Below are positions 1 to 7,205 of a stretch of DNA of 39,339 nt, piece by piece (positions within the stretch are counted from its first letter, which is position 1; each line of letters opens with the position of its first letter). This DNA is from RZYP01 sp964386405 (lineage in GTDB: Bacteria > Bacillota > Negativicutes > Acidaminococcales > Acidaminococcaceae): positions 1 through 39,339 of the forward strand of contig CAYLRW010000004.1 in NCBI GenBank assembly GCA_964386405.1. The letters are read 5' to 3'. The notes beneath the pieces were generated by a model. That model saw only the letters and a list, made by a program, of their open reading frames with translations, did not search any database and had not been told where the DNA came from. Made by a program: the position numbers and the translations under genes.

Positions 1-112
1 GTAATTGTATCATTAGTTTCATCTGATTGCAAGCGATAGATAAAAAAGCGGCTATGCCTATCGCTGAAAAACTAATTTTTATGGCGATAAAGATACGACA
101 GGCCTACTGCAA

Positions 113-152
113 GTCAGCAACTGCCTGTTTACAGCCGATTAGTCGCGTGTGT
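113..152 (+). repeat. Degenerate upstream copy of the repeat
   Basis: Aligned at an offset of 102 bases to 215-254, this segment shares roughly three quarters of its bases and ends in the identical GTCGCGTGTG. It looks like a decayed tandem copy of the repeat at 187-285. Confidence 0.45.
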
Positions 153-186
153 TAAATGAAGTGCAAAGAACCTTCGAAGAGGCGAT

Positions 187-285
187 GGTTAAAGAAGTGA
201 CGGGCTTGCTGCACATCAGCGACCGACTGCTTGCAGGCGAATTGTCGCGTGTGGAAGCGGCCAGAGGAACTCTTCAACCATTGCC
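187..285 (+). repeat. About 100-bp dispersed repeat, left copy
   Basis: This stretch matches the reverse complement of 39151-39250 with only about five differences by eye (one one-base indel and four substitutions). The match fades immediately outside on both sides, so it is a bounded element. It contains the short segment ending CCAGAGGAACTCTT that recurs near 310-337. No protein, transposase or tRNA signature is visible in it. It is probably a genome-wide intergenic repeat family, which is inference. Confidence 0.8.
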
Positions 286-309
286 GATAGAATGAGCAGC
301 GATTTTTTT

Positions 310-337
310 GCGTTTGGAAACGGCCAGAGGAACTCTT
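310..337 (+). repeat. Partial third copy of the repeat
   Basis: The segment GCGTTTGGAAACGGCCAGAG, followed by GAACTCTTT, copies 247-274 with two substitutions at an offset of 63 bases. Only the 3' portion of the element is present. Confidence 0.6.
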
Positions 338-364
338 TCGCCCTTGTCCTACTGGATAAATATT

Positions 365-432
365 AAAAAAACGGTTATGCCAATACTTGACCGCAGAAAA
401 TAAATTTCTGAGTATCGACATAACCGTTTTTT
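365..432 (-). terminator. Terminator after ilvB
   Basis: A-rich ACGGTTATG at 371-379 pairs with CATAACCGT at 419-427, and the flanking A and T runs extend the stem to about 14 bp. The interior can form a second stem (CAGAAA with TTTCTG). It starts a few bases past the ilvB stop and has T-runs on either strand, so it may work in both directions. Confidence 0.75.
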
Positions 433-438
433 AGCAAT

Positions 439-2106
439 TTATTTTTGTTCAGGATCGACAAAATCCTGCAACACAGCGCCAGGCGCCACCATCGGAATAA
501 CCAAATCACACTGGTCAATGACAGCTTCAATCACAAAAGGCTTCTTAGCCTCTTTGGCCTGCGCGAGTGCCGCCTTGAACTCTTCACAGGTTTTTGCTGT
601 CACGCCATCCGCCCCACAGGATTGCGCAAAGGCAACAAAGTCGAATGGTGTCAGGATTGTCGAGGAGTAACGTTTGTCATAGAATATTTGCTGCCATTGT
701 CTGACCATGCCCAGACAGCAATTGTTGATCACGATGCTGACTAGCGGCAAGCCTTCGTTAACTGCAGTATAAAGTTCCATACCCGTCATCTTGAAACCAC
801 CATCACCGGCAATATGTACTACTTGCGCTTCTTTTCTCGCCAGCTTTGCTCCGATGGCCGCAGGCAGGCCGTAACCCATCGTGCCGCAGCCACCTGAAGT
901 CAAGTGATGTCTTGGTTCGTCAATCAGTAAATGCTGGGCAGCCCACATCTGATTCTGACCGACATCAGTTACAAAGATGGTATCAGTGCCTTGATAGTTG
1001 CGGTTAAGCTCCGTCATCAGCCAGGGAGCAGTTAGTTTATCGCCCTTCTTTGCTGATTGGTCTTCTGTTTCCGCCCAGGCACGAATGGATTCCCACCAGG
1101 GTTTGATTGCGAGTTTGTTCACTCTTGCCGTTAATGTAGTGAGCGTATCTTTCAGATTGCCGACTAATGGCAGCGCCGTCATCACATTTTTATCAACTTC
1201 CGAAGGATCTATGTCCAGTTGGATGATAGTTTTTTTCGAAACGTAGCGATTGCGGTCGCCGGTAACGCGTTCACTGAAACGACTGCCGGCAACCACAAGT
1301 ACATCAGCATTGGCAACTGCCATATTAGAAGCTATATGACCATGCATCCCGGTCAGACCAAGCGCTTGCTCATCACTGCCTGGAAAAACGCCAAGCCCCA
1401 TCAAAGTACTGACTACCGGCATACCCGTCTTTTTGGCAAAGGCGATAACTTCCTGTTCAGCAGCACTGTGAACAGCACCGCCACCGACCAGCAATACAGG
1501 CCGCTCGGCATTATTGATGGTTACTGCCGCTGCTTTGAGAACGTCTTCAATATTTTCTGCAGTCTGTGTCTCTTCCGGATCTGCTTCCGGTTCCAGCCAT
1601 TCTACTTCACCGCTCTGAATACTGCTTGGTATATCAACCAGTACAGGTCCCGGCCGGCCTTCCTTTGCCAAGCGAAACGCCTGTCTTAAAGTTGGCAGCA
1701 AATCCTCCGGTCTGCGCACCAGCACATTATATTTGGTTATAGGAATCGTCACGCCGACGATGTCAATCTCCTGAAAAGAATCACGACCCAAATGCTGAAC
1801 CTGCACCTGTCCTGTTATCGCTACCAGTGGTACCGAATCAAGATAAGCAGTAGCTAGTCCCGTAACAATATTGGTGGCCCCCGGACCGGAAGTGGCTATG
1901 CAGACTCCCGTCCGGCCGCTGGCCCGCGCATACCCATCGGCTGCATGAATAGCACCCTGTTCATGTACTGTCAACACATTATGCAAGGGGGCGTCGTACA
2001 AAGCGTTATATAAAGGGATGACCTGGCCGCCGGGATAACCGAAAACCGTATCAACTCCTTGCTCCAACAAAATTTTAACGATTGCTTGCGCTCCTGATAG
2101 CTTCAT
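439..2106 (-). CDS. ilvB: Acetolactate synthase large subunit
   Basis: This is the thiamine-diphosphate enzyme that condenses two pyruvates to acetolactate, or pyruvate with 2-oxobutyrate, at the start of valine, leucine and isoleucine synthesis in the cytoplasm. The 555-residue length is normal for the biosynthetic enzyme. The N-terminal TPP domain has the catalytic Glu at residue 49 (VHEQGA) and SGPGATN. A central FAD-type domain covers roughly residues 190-325. The C-terminal TPP domain shows AGDGGF and INNCCLGMVRQW. It starts with ATG, 35 bases after the small-subunit gene, and both lie behind a T-box leader, so transcription should respond to charging of a branched-chain tRNA. A hairpin terminator follows directly. 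Small subunit before large is the reverse of the common ilvB-ilvN order. Confidence 0.96.
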   Translation of the reverse strand: MKLSGAQAIVKILLEQGVDTVFGYPGGQVIPLYNALYDAPLHNVLTVHEQGAIHAADGYARASGRTGVCIATSGPGATNIVTGLATAYLDSVPLVAITGQVQVQHLGRDSFQEIDIVGVTIPITKYNVLVRRPEDLLPTLRQAFRLAKEGRPGPVLVDIPSSIQSGEVEWLEPEADPEETQTAENIEDVLKAAAVTINNAERPVLLVGGGAVHSAAEQEVIAFAKKTGMPVVSTLMGLGVFPGSDEQALGLTGMHGHIASNMAVANADVLVVAGSRFSERVTGDRNRYVSKKTIIQLDIDPSEVDKNVMTALPLVGNLKDTLTTLTARVNKLAIKPWWESIRAWAETEDQSAKKGDKLTAPWLMTELNRNYQGTDTIFVTDVGQNQMWAAQHLLIDEPRHHLTSGGCGTMGYGLPAAIGAKLARKEAQVVHIAGDGGFKMTGMELYTAVNEGLPLVSIVINNCCLGMVRQWQQIFYDKRYSSTILTPFDFVAFAQSCGADGVTAKTCEEFKAALAQAKEAKKPFVIEAVIDQCDLVIPMVAPGAVLQDFVDPEQK

Positions 2107-2141
2107 CTTTTTTGTTTTCCCTTCTCTACTGTAATTAAAAT

Positions 2142-2390
2142 TTAGATAGCTTTCTTTTGTACGGAGTAACCCATGGAAACCGCCATGATGGCAACCTGTT
2201 TGGCTAAAATTTTGACCGCCTGCTCAGCACAAGCTGTGAATAAGGTTATGCGCAGCTCTAATTCTTTGGCATCTTTTGAAGTGCTCATGCGCAAATCCTT
2301 GACGCCTAATCCCTGCTGTGCCAACACGCGCAGAACCCGCGGCAACAAAGTCTCTTCATTTTTTGCTTTTACCACTAAAGTGTCTGACAT
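2142..2390 (-). CDS. ilvN: Acetolactate synthase small subunit, single ACT domain
   Basis: An 82-residue protein made of one ACT domain, of the short IlvM type rather than the longer IlvN with its extra C-terminal domain. The ACT domain of this subunit normally binds the large subunit, activates it and can mediate feedback inhibition by branched-chain amino acids. I chose the ATG at 2390 because GAGGAGG precedes it at good spacing. A longer in-frame extension would run back into the T-box antiterminator, so it is not believable. The partner large subunit starts 35 bases downstream. The functional call rests on domain type and context and is fairly secure; whether feedback inhibition is kept cannot be read from the sequence. 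Confidence 0.85.
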   Translation of the reverse strand: MSDTLVVKAKNEETLLPRVLRVLAQQGLGVKDLRMSTSKDAKELELRITLFTACAEQAVKILAKQVAIMAVSMGYSVQKKAI

Positions 2391-2398
2391 TGTAATTC

Positions 2399-2700
2399 CT
2401 CCTCGAATTTTGTTTTGTGATGGACAGTTGGAAAAAATAAAAACGCCCCTGCCTAAGCAGGGGCGTAAAATACGCGGTACCACCCTAATTTATTACTCTT
2501 TTGCACCAGTCCATCAACCGGCTCAAGCCTAACGTGCTTGTGACGCATCATGCTACTAGGTTTACCTTTCGCTGACGAGTTCATGGGTGATTTACTCGAC
2601 CAGGGCTCTGTACCGATTTCCACCAACCATCGGCTCTCTGTGACTTTGCATCCTGACTTTCTTCCCAATCATAACCTTTAAATAACTCTATGAAGTTAGA
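2399..2700 (-). promoter_or_regulatory. T-box riboswitch leader of the ilv operon, probably Ile-specific
   Basis: Read on the minus strand, the canonical T-box sequence AGGGTGGTACCGCG occurs at 2474-2487. It is followed by a ten-pair terminator stem (ACGCCCCTGC, TTAG loop, GCAGGGGCGT; 2443-2466) and a T-rich tract. Upstream, the stem I distal loop (GGTTGGTGG flanked by GCCGAT and ATCGGT) is clear. Pairing GGG with CCC and CAGG with CCTG around the specifier loop puts the codon AUC (Ile) at 2589-2591, followed by the expected A. Uncharged tRNA-Ile would stabilise the antiterminator and switch the operon on. The T-box call is strong; the Ile assignment is by hand-folding. Confidence 0.9.
2443..2466 (-). 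terminator. Intrinsic terminator of the T-box leader
   Basis: A ten-base-pair GC-rich stem with a four-base loop is followed on the minus strand by T5-A-T6. This is the alternative fold to the T-box antiterminator and ends transcription when tRNA is charged. Confidence 0.9.
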
Positions 2701-2703
2701 AAT

Positions 2704-2732
2704 ATTATCCTATCTGGCTGACTTTTTGTCAA
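2704..2732 (-). promoter_or_regulatory. Sigma-A promoter of the ilv T-box operon
   Basis: Minus strand: TTGACA at 2727-2732, a 17-base spacer and GATAAT at 2704-2709. It is placed just upstream of stem I of the T-box leader, as expected. Confidence 0.85.
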
Positions 2733-2782
2733 TCCGTGTGTAAGAAAAATATTTGTTAAGCAAGTAACACTTTTAGTGGATT

Positions 2783-4159
2783 TTAACAGTTTTTTAAATA
2801 TTTTTCCACCATTATTGTAATCTTCTCATGGTATGTGTCTTTGTTAGCAGCCAAAACAGCTTGAATTTTCTCCGCGAAGCTGCCATCCGTTGGCGATAAT
2901 AGCTTACCGTAAAGGCTGGCATATAGGCTTGCTTTTTCCGACGCAGGAACTAGCTCAACAGCTTCGGCTTTGGCAACCCCTGCAAAGTCAGCCATCTCAG
3001 CCAGCAGAGCCGGGTCCTTCTCCGCAATGCACTGCAGCACGCTCAGCCATAAAATATTTTCGAATTTAAAATAAACCCTGTTTTTCAATACTTTGGCAAT
3101 CGCACTGAAATCTTCTGCCAGCAAATCGGCATTGGCAATGCTTAGCTTATAATTGCAAGCTTCTGCAATAGCGGCATGAACAGCGATATCCTCCTCTAAA
3201 GCTTTCTTTTCAATGGCGGCATCGAGTCCGATGGCAGTCAATTTCACTTTGTTGCGTGTCAGTTCAAAACCAACCAGATAATGTTCTTCCGGTGTAATTG
3301 TTTTGCCTTCTTTTGATAAGAAAAGTTCAAAATCAATATCCCACGGTGTATTTTTCAGATAAGAATTATACATGGACTGGGCATGCATAATGACTTCGCC
3401 ATATTCCAAAACGATGCGTCTCAATACTTGTGGCGTATAATGCAGCGTCTCGCTGCCAACTTTCAGTGGTCCAGCGAGATAAGAGCCTTCTACAGCATCT
3501 CTGAATTCCTGCGGTAATTCCAGATAACGTTCTTCTACGGCGAGGTCAGTCAATCCCTCAATCTCCAGATTGATTTTATCTGAGAAATCGAGACCAAGCA
3601 TGCTGTAGCCATAAAGCAATACTTTGACGAGATCCTCTTCAGAAGTCAGCTTTGTTGCGCTGGCAGCATACCCTTCTTTATAGCCTGTTGCAAAAACTCC
3701 CCAGGTAGCGGCGTCAATTGCTTCCAGAAAATTACGCTGCAGTAATGTACAGTCAACAGGTGTAAACTCTACCAAAACCGGTTTAATTTGTTTTTTGCTG
3801 AATATTGGTGCCAGGTACTCCTCGGCATTACCAAGCCAATCGCTGAAACCTAAACTCAAGCCCTTGGTTCCGCAAGCCGTTGCCCCTGTCCATTTGACAA
3901 GACGGCGTAAAGCAGCGGCATTATTGGAATTCAGTCCCATAATTTTAATAATTATGCCATTTTCCATGCTTTCGTCCTCTGCTTTGAACATAGAGACTGC
4001 CTGACATTCTTTAGTAGCTGCACAAACCAGTTTTCTGCCTTGCGGCGTTTCGACTAACGCTAGCCAGCCACCGCTGATTTCACTGAGAGAAGGTTGTATT
4101 ATTTTTCCTTCACTTGCCGCTTCCATTGCTTTTATTGCCCCAATTTGTTTAATTGCCAT
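2783..4159 (-). CDS. Degenerate tagaturonate epimerase (UxaE)-like protein
   Basis: A 458-residue protein that I relate by pattern to the UxaE family of tagaturonate/fructuronate epimerases. Blocks that fit in order are LGFSDWLG (103-110), ATWGVFATGYKEGY (151-164), DIDFELFLSKEGKTITPEEH (274-293) and YKLSIANADL (337-346). The segment with DPALLAEMADFA (382-393) and the C-terminal tail also fit. Where I recall catalytic-looking motifs in the family (GDRLG, GADADH, HSGSDKFS, HVKTAGTS), this protein has SDWLG, AASATK, IANADLLA and YFKFENIL. The likely metal and acid-base residues therefore appear lost. It may be a pseudoenzyme or have taken a new role; no hexuronate genes are nearby. It is monocistronic, with its own promoter and a GGAGGG Shine-Dalgarno site before the ATG. 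The family call is from memory and unproven. Confidence 0.55.
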   Translation of the reverse strand: MAIKQIGAIKAMEAASEGKIIQPSLSEISGGWLALVETPQGRKLVCAATKECQAVSMFKAEDESMENGIIIKIMGLNSNNAAALRRLVKWTGATACGTKGLSLGFSDWLGNAEEYLAPIFSKKQIKPVLVEFTPVDCTLLQRNFLEAIDAATWGVFATGYKEGYAASATKLTSEEDLVKVLLYGYSMLGLDFSDKINLEIEGLTDLAVEERYLELPQEFRDAVEGSYLAGPLKVGSETLHYTPQVLRRIVLEYGEVIMHAQSMYNSYLKNTPWDIDFELFLSKEGKTITPEEHYLVGFELTRNKVKLTAIGLDAAIEKKALEEDIAVHAAIAEACNYKLSIANADLLAEDFSAIAKVLKNRVYFKFENILWLSVLQCIAEKDPALLAEMADFAGVAKAEAVELVPASEKASLYASLYGKLLSPTDGSFAEKIQAVLAANKDTYHEKITIMVEKYLKNC

Positions 4160-4210
4160 AAACCTTTCCCTCCATCTATGTAACTTTTCGTATAAAATGT
4201 TCTCCTAAAT

Positions 4211-4239
4211 ATTATCTACATCTTAGCACTTTGATGCAA
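4211..4239 (-). promoter_or_regulatory. Promoter of the UxaE-like gene
   Basis: Minus strand: TTGCAT at 4234-4239, a 17-base spacer and GATAAT at 4211-4216, about 50 bases ahead of the start codon. Confidence 0.6.
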
Positions 4240-4320
4240 GTCCTATAAAAACAGTTTATTGCTGATTAATTTCGTCCGATTTTACTATATATTGTATTTA
4301 ATTAATATTTGCAAGCCAAG

Positions 4321-4497
4321 TTATCAACCGTTATTAACAACTTATCAACTGTTTTTTGTGGATATCTTTTGCTATTTCCACATTATTTCCCGGGTTTTTT
4401 GCCAAAATCTTTAATATTTCCATTTTTATACACTGTTTTTCCCAACTTTATCAACAACCTGTGGATAACTTTGTTGATATTATCCACTTTTTCCACT
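4321..4497. other. Distal DnaA-box cluster
   Basis: About ten sites resembling the DnaA box TTATNCACA lie within 177 bases. They include TTATCAACC (4321), TTATTAACA (4331), TTATCAACT (4342), TGTGGATAT (4357), TTATACACT (4426), TTATCAACA (4448), a perfect TGTGGATAA (4460-4468), TGTTGATAT (4472), TTATCCACT (4480) and TTTTCCACT (4489). The cluster fills the 355-base gap between rarD and the UxaE-like gene, about 14 kb from the nearer oriC part and 15-16 kb from the start of dnaA. I see no DnaA-trio run or dnaA-type gene beside it. It resembles an accessory titration or regulatory locus more than a second origin. Confidence 0.75.
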
Positions 4498-4514
4498 GAA
4501 CACAATATATTGGG

Positions 4515-5405
4515 TTAGCGCTTACGAAATTGAGCAACTGAAAAGACTAATAAACCGAGCCAAATCCAGCCGAAAGAGAGTAAGTGACTGACCGTAAATT
4601 CTTCGCCATATACAAAAATTCCCAATAACAAAGTTATCGTTGGAGACACATATTGTAAGAAGCCGACAATGCTTAAAGGCAAGAGTTTAGCACCAGCCGT
4701 AAACAAAATCAGCGGGGTGGCCGTCACAGCACCGGCACCAGCTAAAAGTAACAAGGTAAAGGTATCACTATGCTGCCAGGCAGCATTGCCCATATCAGCA
4801 AGGTAATAAAGATAGGCAAGGGCAATAGGCGAAACGACAAAAGTCTCGAGAATAATACTTGTCATGGTCTCCACAACCAACGTCTTCTTAATCAGACCAT
4901 AAAGAGCGAAGCTGAGAGCAAGACTGATGGAAATCCAGGGGAAGACACCAACATTCCAGATCATACTGCCTACACCGATAGCCGCCAGAAGAACTGCTGC
5001 CTTAATAGCATTATCAAGTTTCTCGTGCAAGTAAAAAACTCCCATTAGGACGCTGACCAAGGGGTTGATGTAATAGCCCATGCTGGTTTCTATGATATGA
5101 TCCGATGCAACCGCCCAGATGAAAATACCCCAATTGATGAGAATAGTTAGTCCCGCTGCTGCAAGTGCGGCACTTTTTTTCCTGTCTGTAAGAATTTGCT
5201 TTGTTTCTTCGACGAATGCCGGCCAACGGCCTGTTAGTTTCAACAAAATACCCACAAAAACCACCGACCAGAGAATTCTGTTGGCCAATATTTCAAAAGT
5301 GGCGACACCTTGAATACTTTTCCAGTAAATAGGCAGCACACCCCATATTACATAAGAACTAAGACTGAAAATTACGCCTTGACTAAAATTACCGTTTTCT
5401 TTCAT
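4515..5405 (-). CDS. rarD: RarD-type EamA permease
   Basis: A 296-residue integral membrane protein of the drug/metabolite transporter superfamily. It carries two EamA repeats and about ten hydrophobic segments across its whole length. The start (GVIFSLSSYVIWGVLPIYWK) and the segment INWGIFIWAVASDHIIETSM are typical of the RarD branch (named for chloramphenicol sensitivity in other bacteria). The real substrate is unknown. The ATG is preceded by GAGGAATG. It is monocistronic: a terminator lies upstream of it and the DnaA-box cluster begins just past its stop. The family is certain, the cargo is not. Confidence 0.88.
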   Translation of the reverse strand: MKENGNFSQGVIFSLSSYVIWGVLPIYWKSIQGVATFEILANRILWSVVFVGILLKLTGRWPAFVEETKQILTDRKKSAALAAAGLTILINWGIFIWAVASDHIIETSMGYYINPLVSVLMGVFYLHEKLDNAIKAAVLLAAIGVGSMIWNVGVFPWISISLALSFALYGLIKKTLVVETMTSIILETFVVSPIALAYLYYLADMGNAAWQHSDTFTLLLLAGAGAVTATPLILFTAGAKLLPLSIVGFLQYVSPTITLLLGIFVYGEEFTVSHLLSFGWIWLGLLVFSVAQFRKR

Positions 5406-5498
5406 ATCATTCCTCTATTCTTAAGTTTTCACTCTATCATAAACGATAGTTCTGATAAATGCAACGAACCTCTTTGCAGTCAACACCTACTGATATAA

Positions 5499-5531
5499 AA
5501 AAAGACAAGGTCCCATAAGACCTTGTCTTTT
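5499..5531 (-). terminator. Terminator after the DUF1667 gene
   Basis: AAAAGACAAGGTC and GACCTTGTCTTTT form a 13-pair stem around a six-base loop, with a T-run on the minus strand. It lies about 25 bases past the stop and ends the redox operon. Confidence 0.9.
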
Positions 5532-5555
5532 AAAAAATTCTTGAAAACAATACAA

Positions 5556-5936
5556 CTATTTGTCGTTGACTGACGGCATAGAACGGCTGGCGACAATATC
5601 AACACCCAAGCCGAGGATATTAGAGCAAATGACCTGACCTTCGGCAATCGGTGCTTCAACCGTAACTTTACGCAATTCTTCAGCGCAGGCAAGCACTTTT
5701 TCTTTGGGCAGACTTGTTTTGGAAACTACCGGTACCAAAGCAAGAGCACCATTTTTTACGCGTACTGTCGAAGTCAGCATCCTTTTCGGAGCCAATATCT
5801 CTTCTTGGGCATATTTTTTGCCTCTGGGGCAGGTATTGCCAACAACGTCAGTAACAACACCGTCGGTAATAGTCGCTGTCATTTCGCACCCACGCGGGCA
5901 GACAATACAGGTTAAAACACGTTTATCTACAGACAT
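5556..5936 (-). CDS. DUF1667 cysteine-motif protein
   Basis: A 126-residue soluble protein with an N-terminal CIVCPRGC motif and a later CPRGKKYA motif. Four cysteines are arranged as if to hold a metal or iron-sulfur centre. The family is typically encoded beside a GlpA-like flavoprotein and a second FAD/NAD oxidoreductase, exactly as here, and is thought to be a small electron-transfer subunit of that complex. It starts with ATG two bases after the preceding stop, behind GGGAGG. The biochemical role in this organism is inferred from neighbourhood only. Confidence 0.85.
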   Translation of the reverse strand: MSVDKRVLTCIVCPRGCEMTATITDGVVTDVVGNTCPRGKKYAQEEILAPKRMLTSTVRVKNGALALVPVVSKTSLPKEKVLACAEELRKVTVEAPIAEGQVICSNILGLGVDIVASRSMPSVNDK

Positions 5937-5938
5937 AC

Positions 5939-7204
5939 TTACGCCTCCCGATTCAAAGCGACTGTTAGTGAGCCTTTGATTAATTTGGTTTTTTCAGCTG
6001 GCAAATCGAGGGCAATCATCTCGCTCGGTTTAGCAGCCGGCAATATTTTGCTCATAATCAAGGTATCACCACTTTTGACTTCCAATTTGACCTTGCGCTC
6101 AGGATTAGCAACACGCATAAAGAGGCGTGCAGCTTCGCCTTCCTGCGGCAGCGAAAGTTTTTGCGGTACACAGGTGCGAATCCCATTGCCAGGTTCAACC
6201 TTCACAACTGTTAATTGTTCATCCAGTTTACCCAAAGCCGTAAGCGCAGCAAATTTGCCGGCAATTTCAGCCTCTTCGGACACAAAATCAACCAAGTCAT
6301 GTACATGAACAACATTGCCTGCGGCAAAAATGCCAGGCATACTGGTTTGACGGCGTTGATCAACAATTGGTCCGCTAGTCAGCGGATGCATTTCCAAATG
6401 CAAACCTCTGGACAATTCATTTTCCGGTATCAAGCCGACAGAGAGCAGCAAGGTATCACAATCAATATCAAATTCCGTACCGGCAATCGGCTGCATTTTT
6501 TCATCAACTTTGGCAACTGTGACGCCTGTTACGCGTTCATGACCGTGGATTTTCACAATAGTATGAGATAAGTACAACGGAATATTATAATCTTCCAGGC
6601 ATTGAACGATATTTCTCGTCAAGCCATTGGAGAAAGGGCAAATTTCCAGGACAGCCTCAACCTTGCAGCCTTCGAGGCTCATACGGCGGGCCATAATCAA
6701 ACCAATATCGCCGCTGCCGAGAATAACTATCTTTTTGCCTGGCAGGTAACCTTCCATGTTGACCATGCGCTGCGCAGCACCGGCAGTAAAAACGCCTGCA
6801 GGACGTTCGCCGGGAATGCGGATAGCGCCGCGGGTACGTTCCCTGCAGCCCATCGTCAGGATAATCGTCTTGCCTTGAACCTGCAAAAGACCTTTTTCCG
6901 GACTAACAGCAATAACTGTCTTGTCTTCAAGAATTTCCAAGACCATCGTATCAATCAAAGCCTCTATTTCAGGCTTATCTTTAATCAGTTCGATGCAGCG
7001 ATAAGCGTAGCCAGGCCCGGTTAATTCTTCTTTGAAGTGATGAAGACCGAAACCGTTATGGATACATTGCTGCAGAATACCGCCCAATTCGCGGTCACGT
7101 TCAATAATCAGAATCTTTTTGGCACCATTTTCCCAGGCACTGTAAGCAGCTGAAAGACCTGCAGGGCCGCCGCCGATAATAATTACATCATAAAGCTGGT
7201 TCAT
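5939..7204 (-). CDS. FAD/NAD(P)-dependent oxidoreductase of the glycerol-3-phosphate-type module
   Basis: A 421-residue flavoprotein of the pyridine-nucleotide-disulfide reductase fold. An FAD-binding GGGPAGLSAA lies near residues 11-20 and a second dinucleotide site, ILGSGDIGLIMARR, near the middle. A C-terminal ATP-like FAD motif reads GIFAAGNVVHVHDLVDFVSEEAE. No redox-active CxxC of the thioredoxin-reductase type is seen. It sits between a GlpA-like dehydrogenase (one base away) and DUF1667 (two bases away). The trio is known from Thermotoga and clostridia and may pass electrons from sn-glycerol 3-phosphate to NAD or another carrier. The substrate is inferred. Confidence 0.85.
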   Translation of the reverse strand: MNQLYDVIIIGGGPAGLSAAYSAWENGAKKILIIERDRELGGILQQCIHNGFGLHHFKEELTGPGYAYRCIELIKDKPEIEALIDTMVLEILEDKTVIAVSPEKGLLQVQGKTIILTMGCRERTRGAIRIPGERPAGVFTAGAAQRMVNMEGYLPGKKIVILGSGDIGLIMARRMSLEGCKVEAVLEICPFSNGLTRNIVQCLEDYNIPLYLSHTIVKIHGHERVTGVTVAKVDEKMQPIAGTEFDIDCDTLLLSVGLIPENELSRGLHLEMHPLTSGPIVDQRRQTSMPGIFAAGNVVHVHDLVDFVSEEAEIAGKFAALTALGKLDEQLTVVKVEPGNGIRTCVPQKLSLPQEGEAARLFMRVANPERKVKLEVKSGDTLIMSKILPAAKPSEMIALDLPAEKTKLIKGSLTVALNREA

Positions 7205-7205
7205 T

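Larger units (their letters stand above)
1..438. other. Gene-free left edge with degenerate repeats
   Basis: I see no credible gene here. The stretch holds an imperfect hairpin (AGCGATAG at 32-39 with CTATCGCT at 58-65), a degenerate repeat copy near 113-152, the main repeat at 187-285, a short third copy near 310-337, and the terminator of the acetolactate synthase operon at 365-432. A minus-strand open frame at 152-421 is made of the repeat itself and carries a repeated SSSGRF peptide, so I do not treat it as a gene. Confidence 0.6.

Noticed and set aside
32..65. Stem of AGCGATAG with CTATCGCT as a terminator
   Set aside because: The loop is long, no clear T-run follows on either strand, and no upstream gene is visible in the window.
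152..421. 89-residue open frame on the minus strand
   Set aside because: It lies over the dispersed repeat and the ilv terminator, has a repeated SSSGRF peptide created by the DNA repeats, and lacks a Shine-Dalgarno site.
2579..2583. CUC as an alternative T-box specifier (Leu)
   Set aside because: Using it breaks the GGG/CCC and CAGG/CCTG pairing that frames AUC in the specifier loop; kept only as an alternative.
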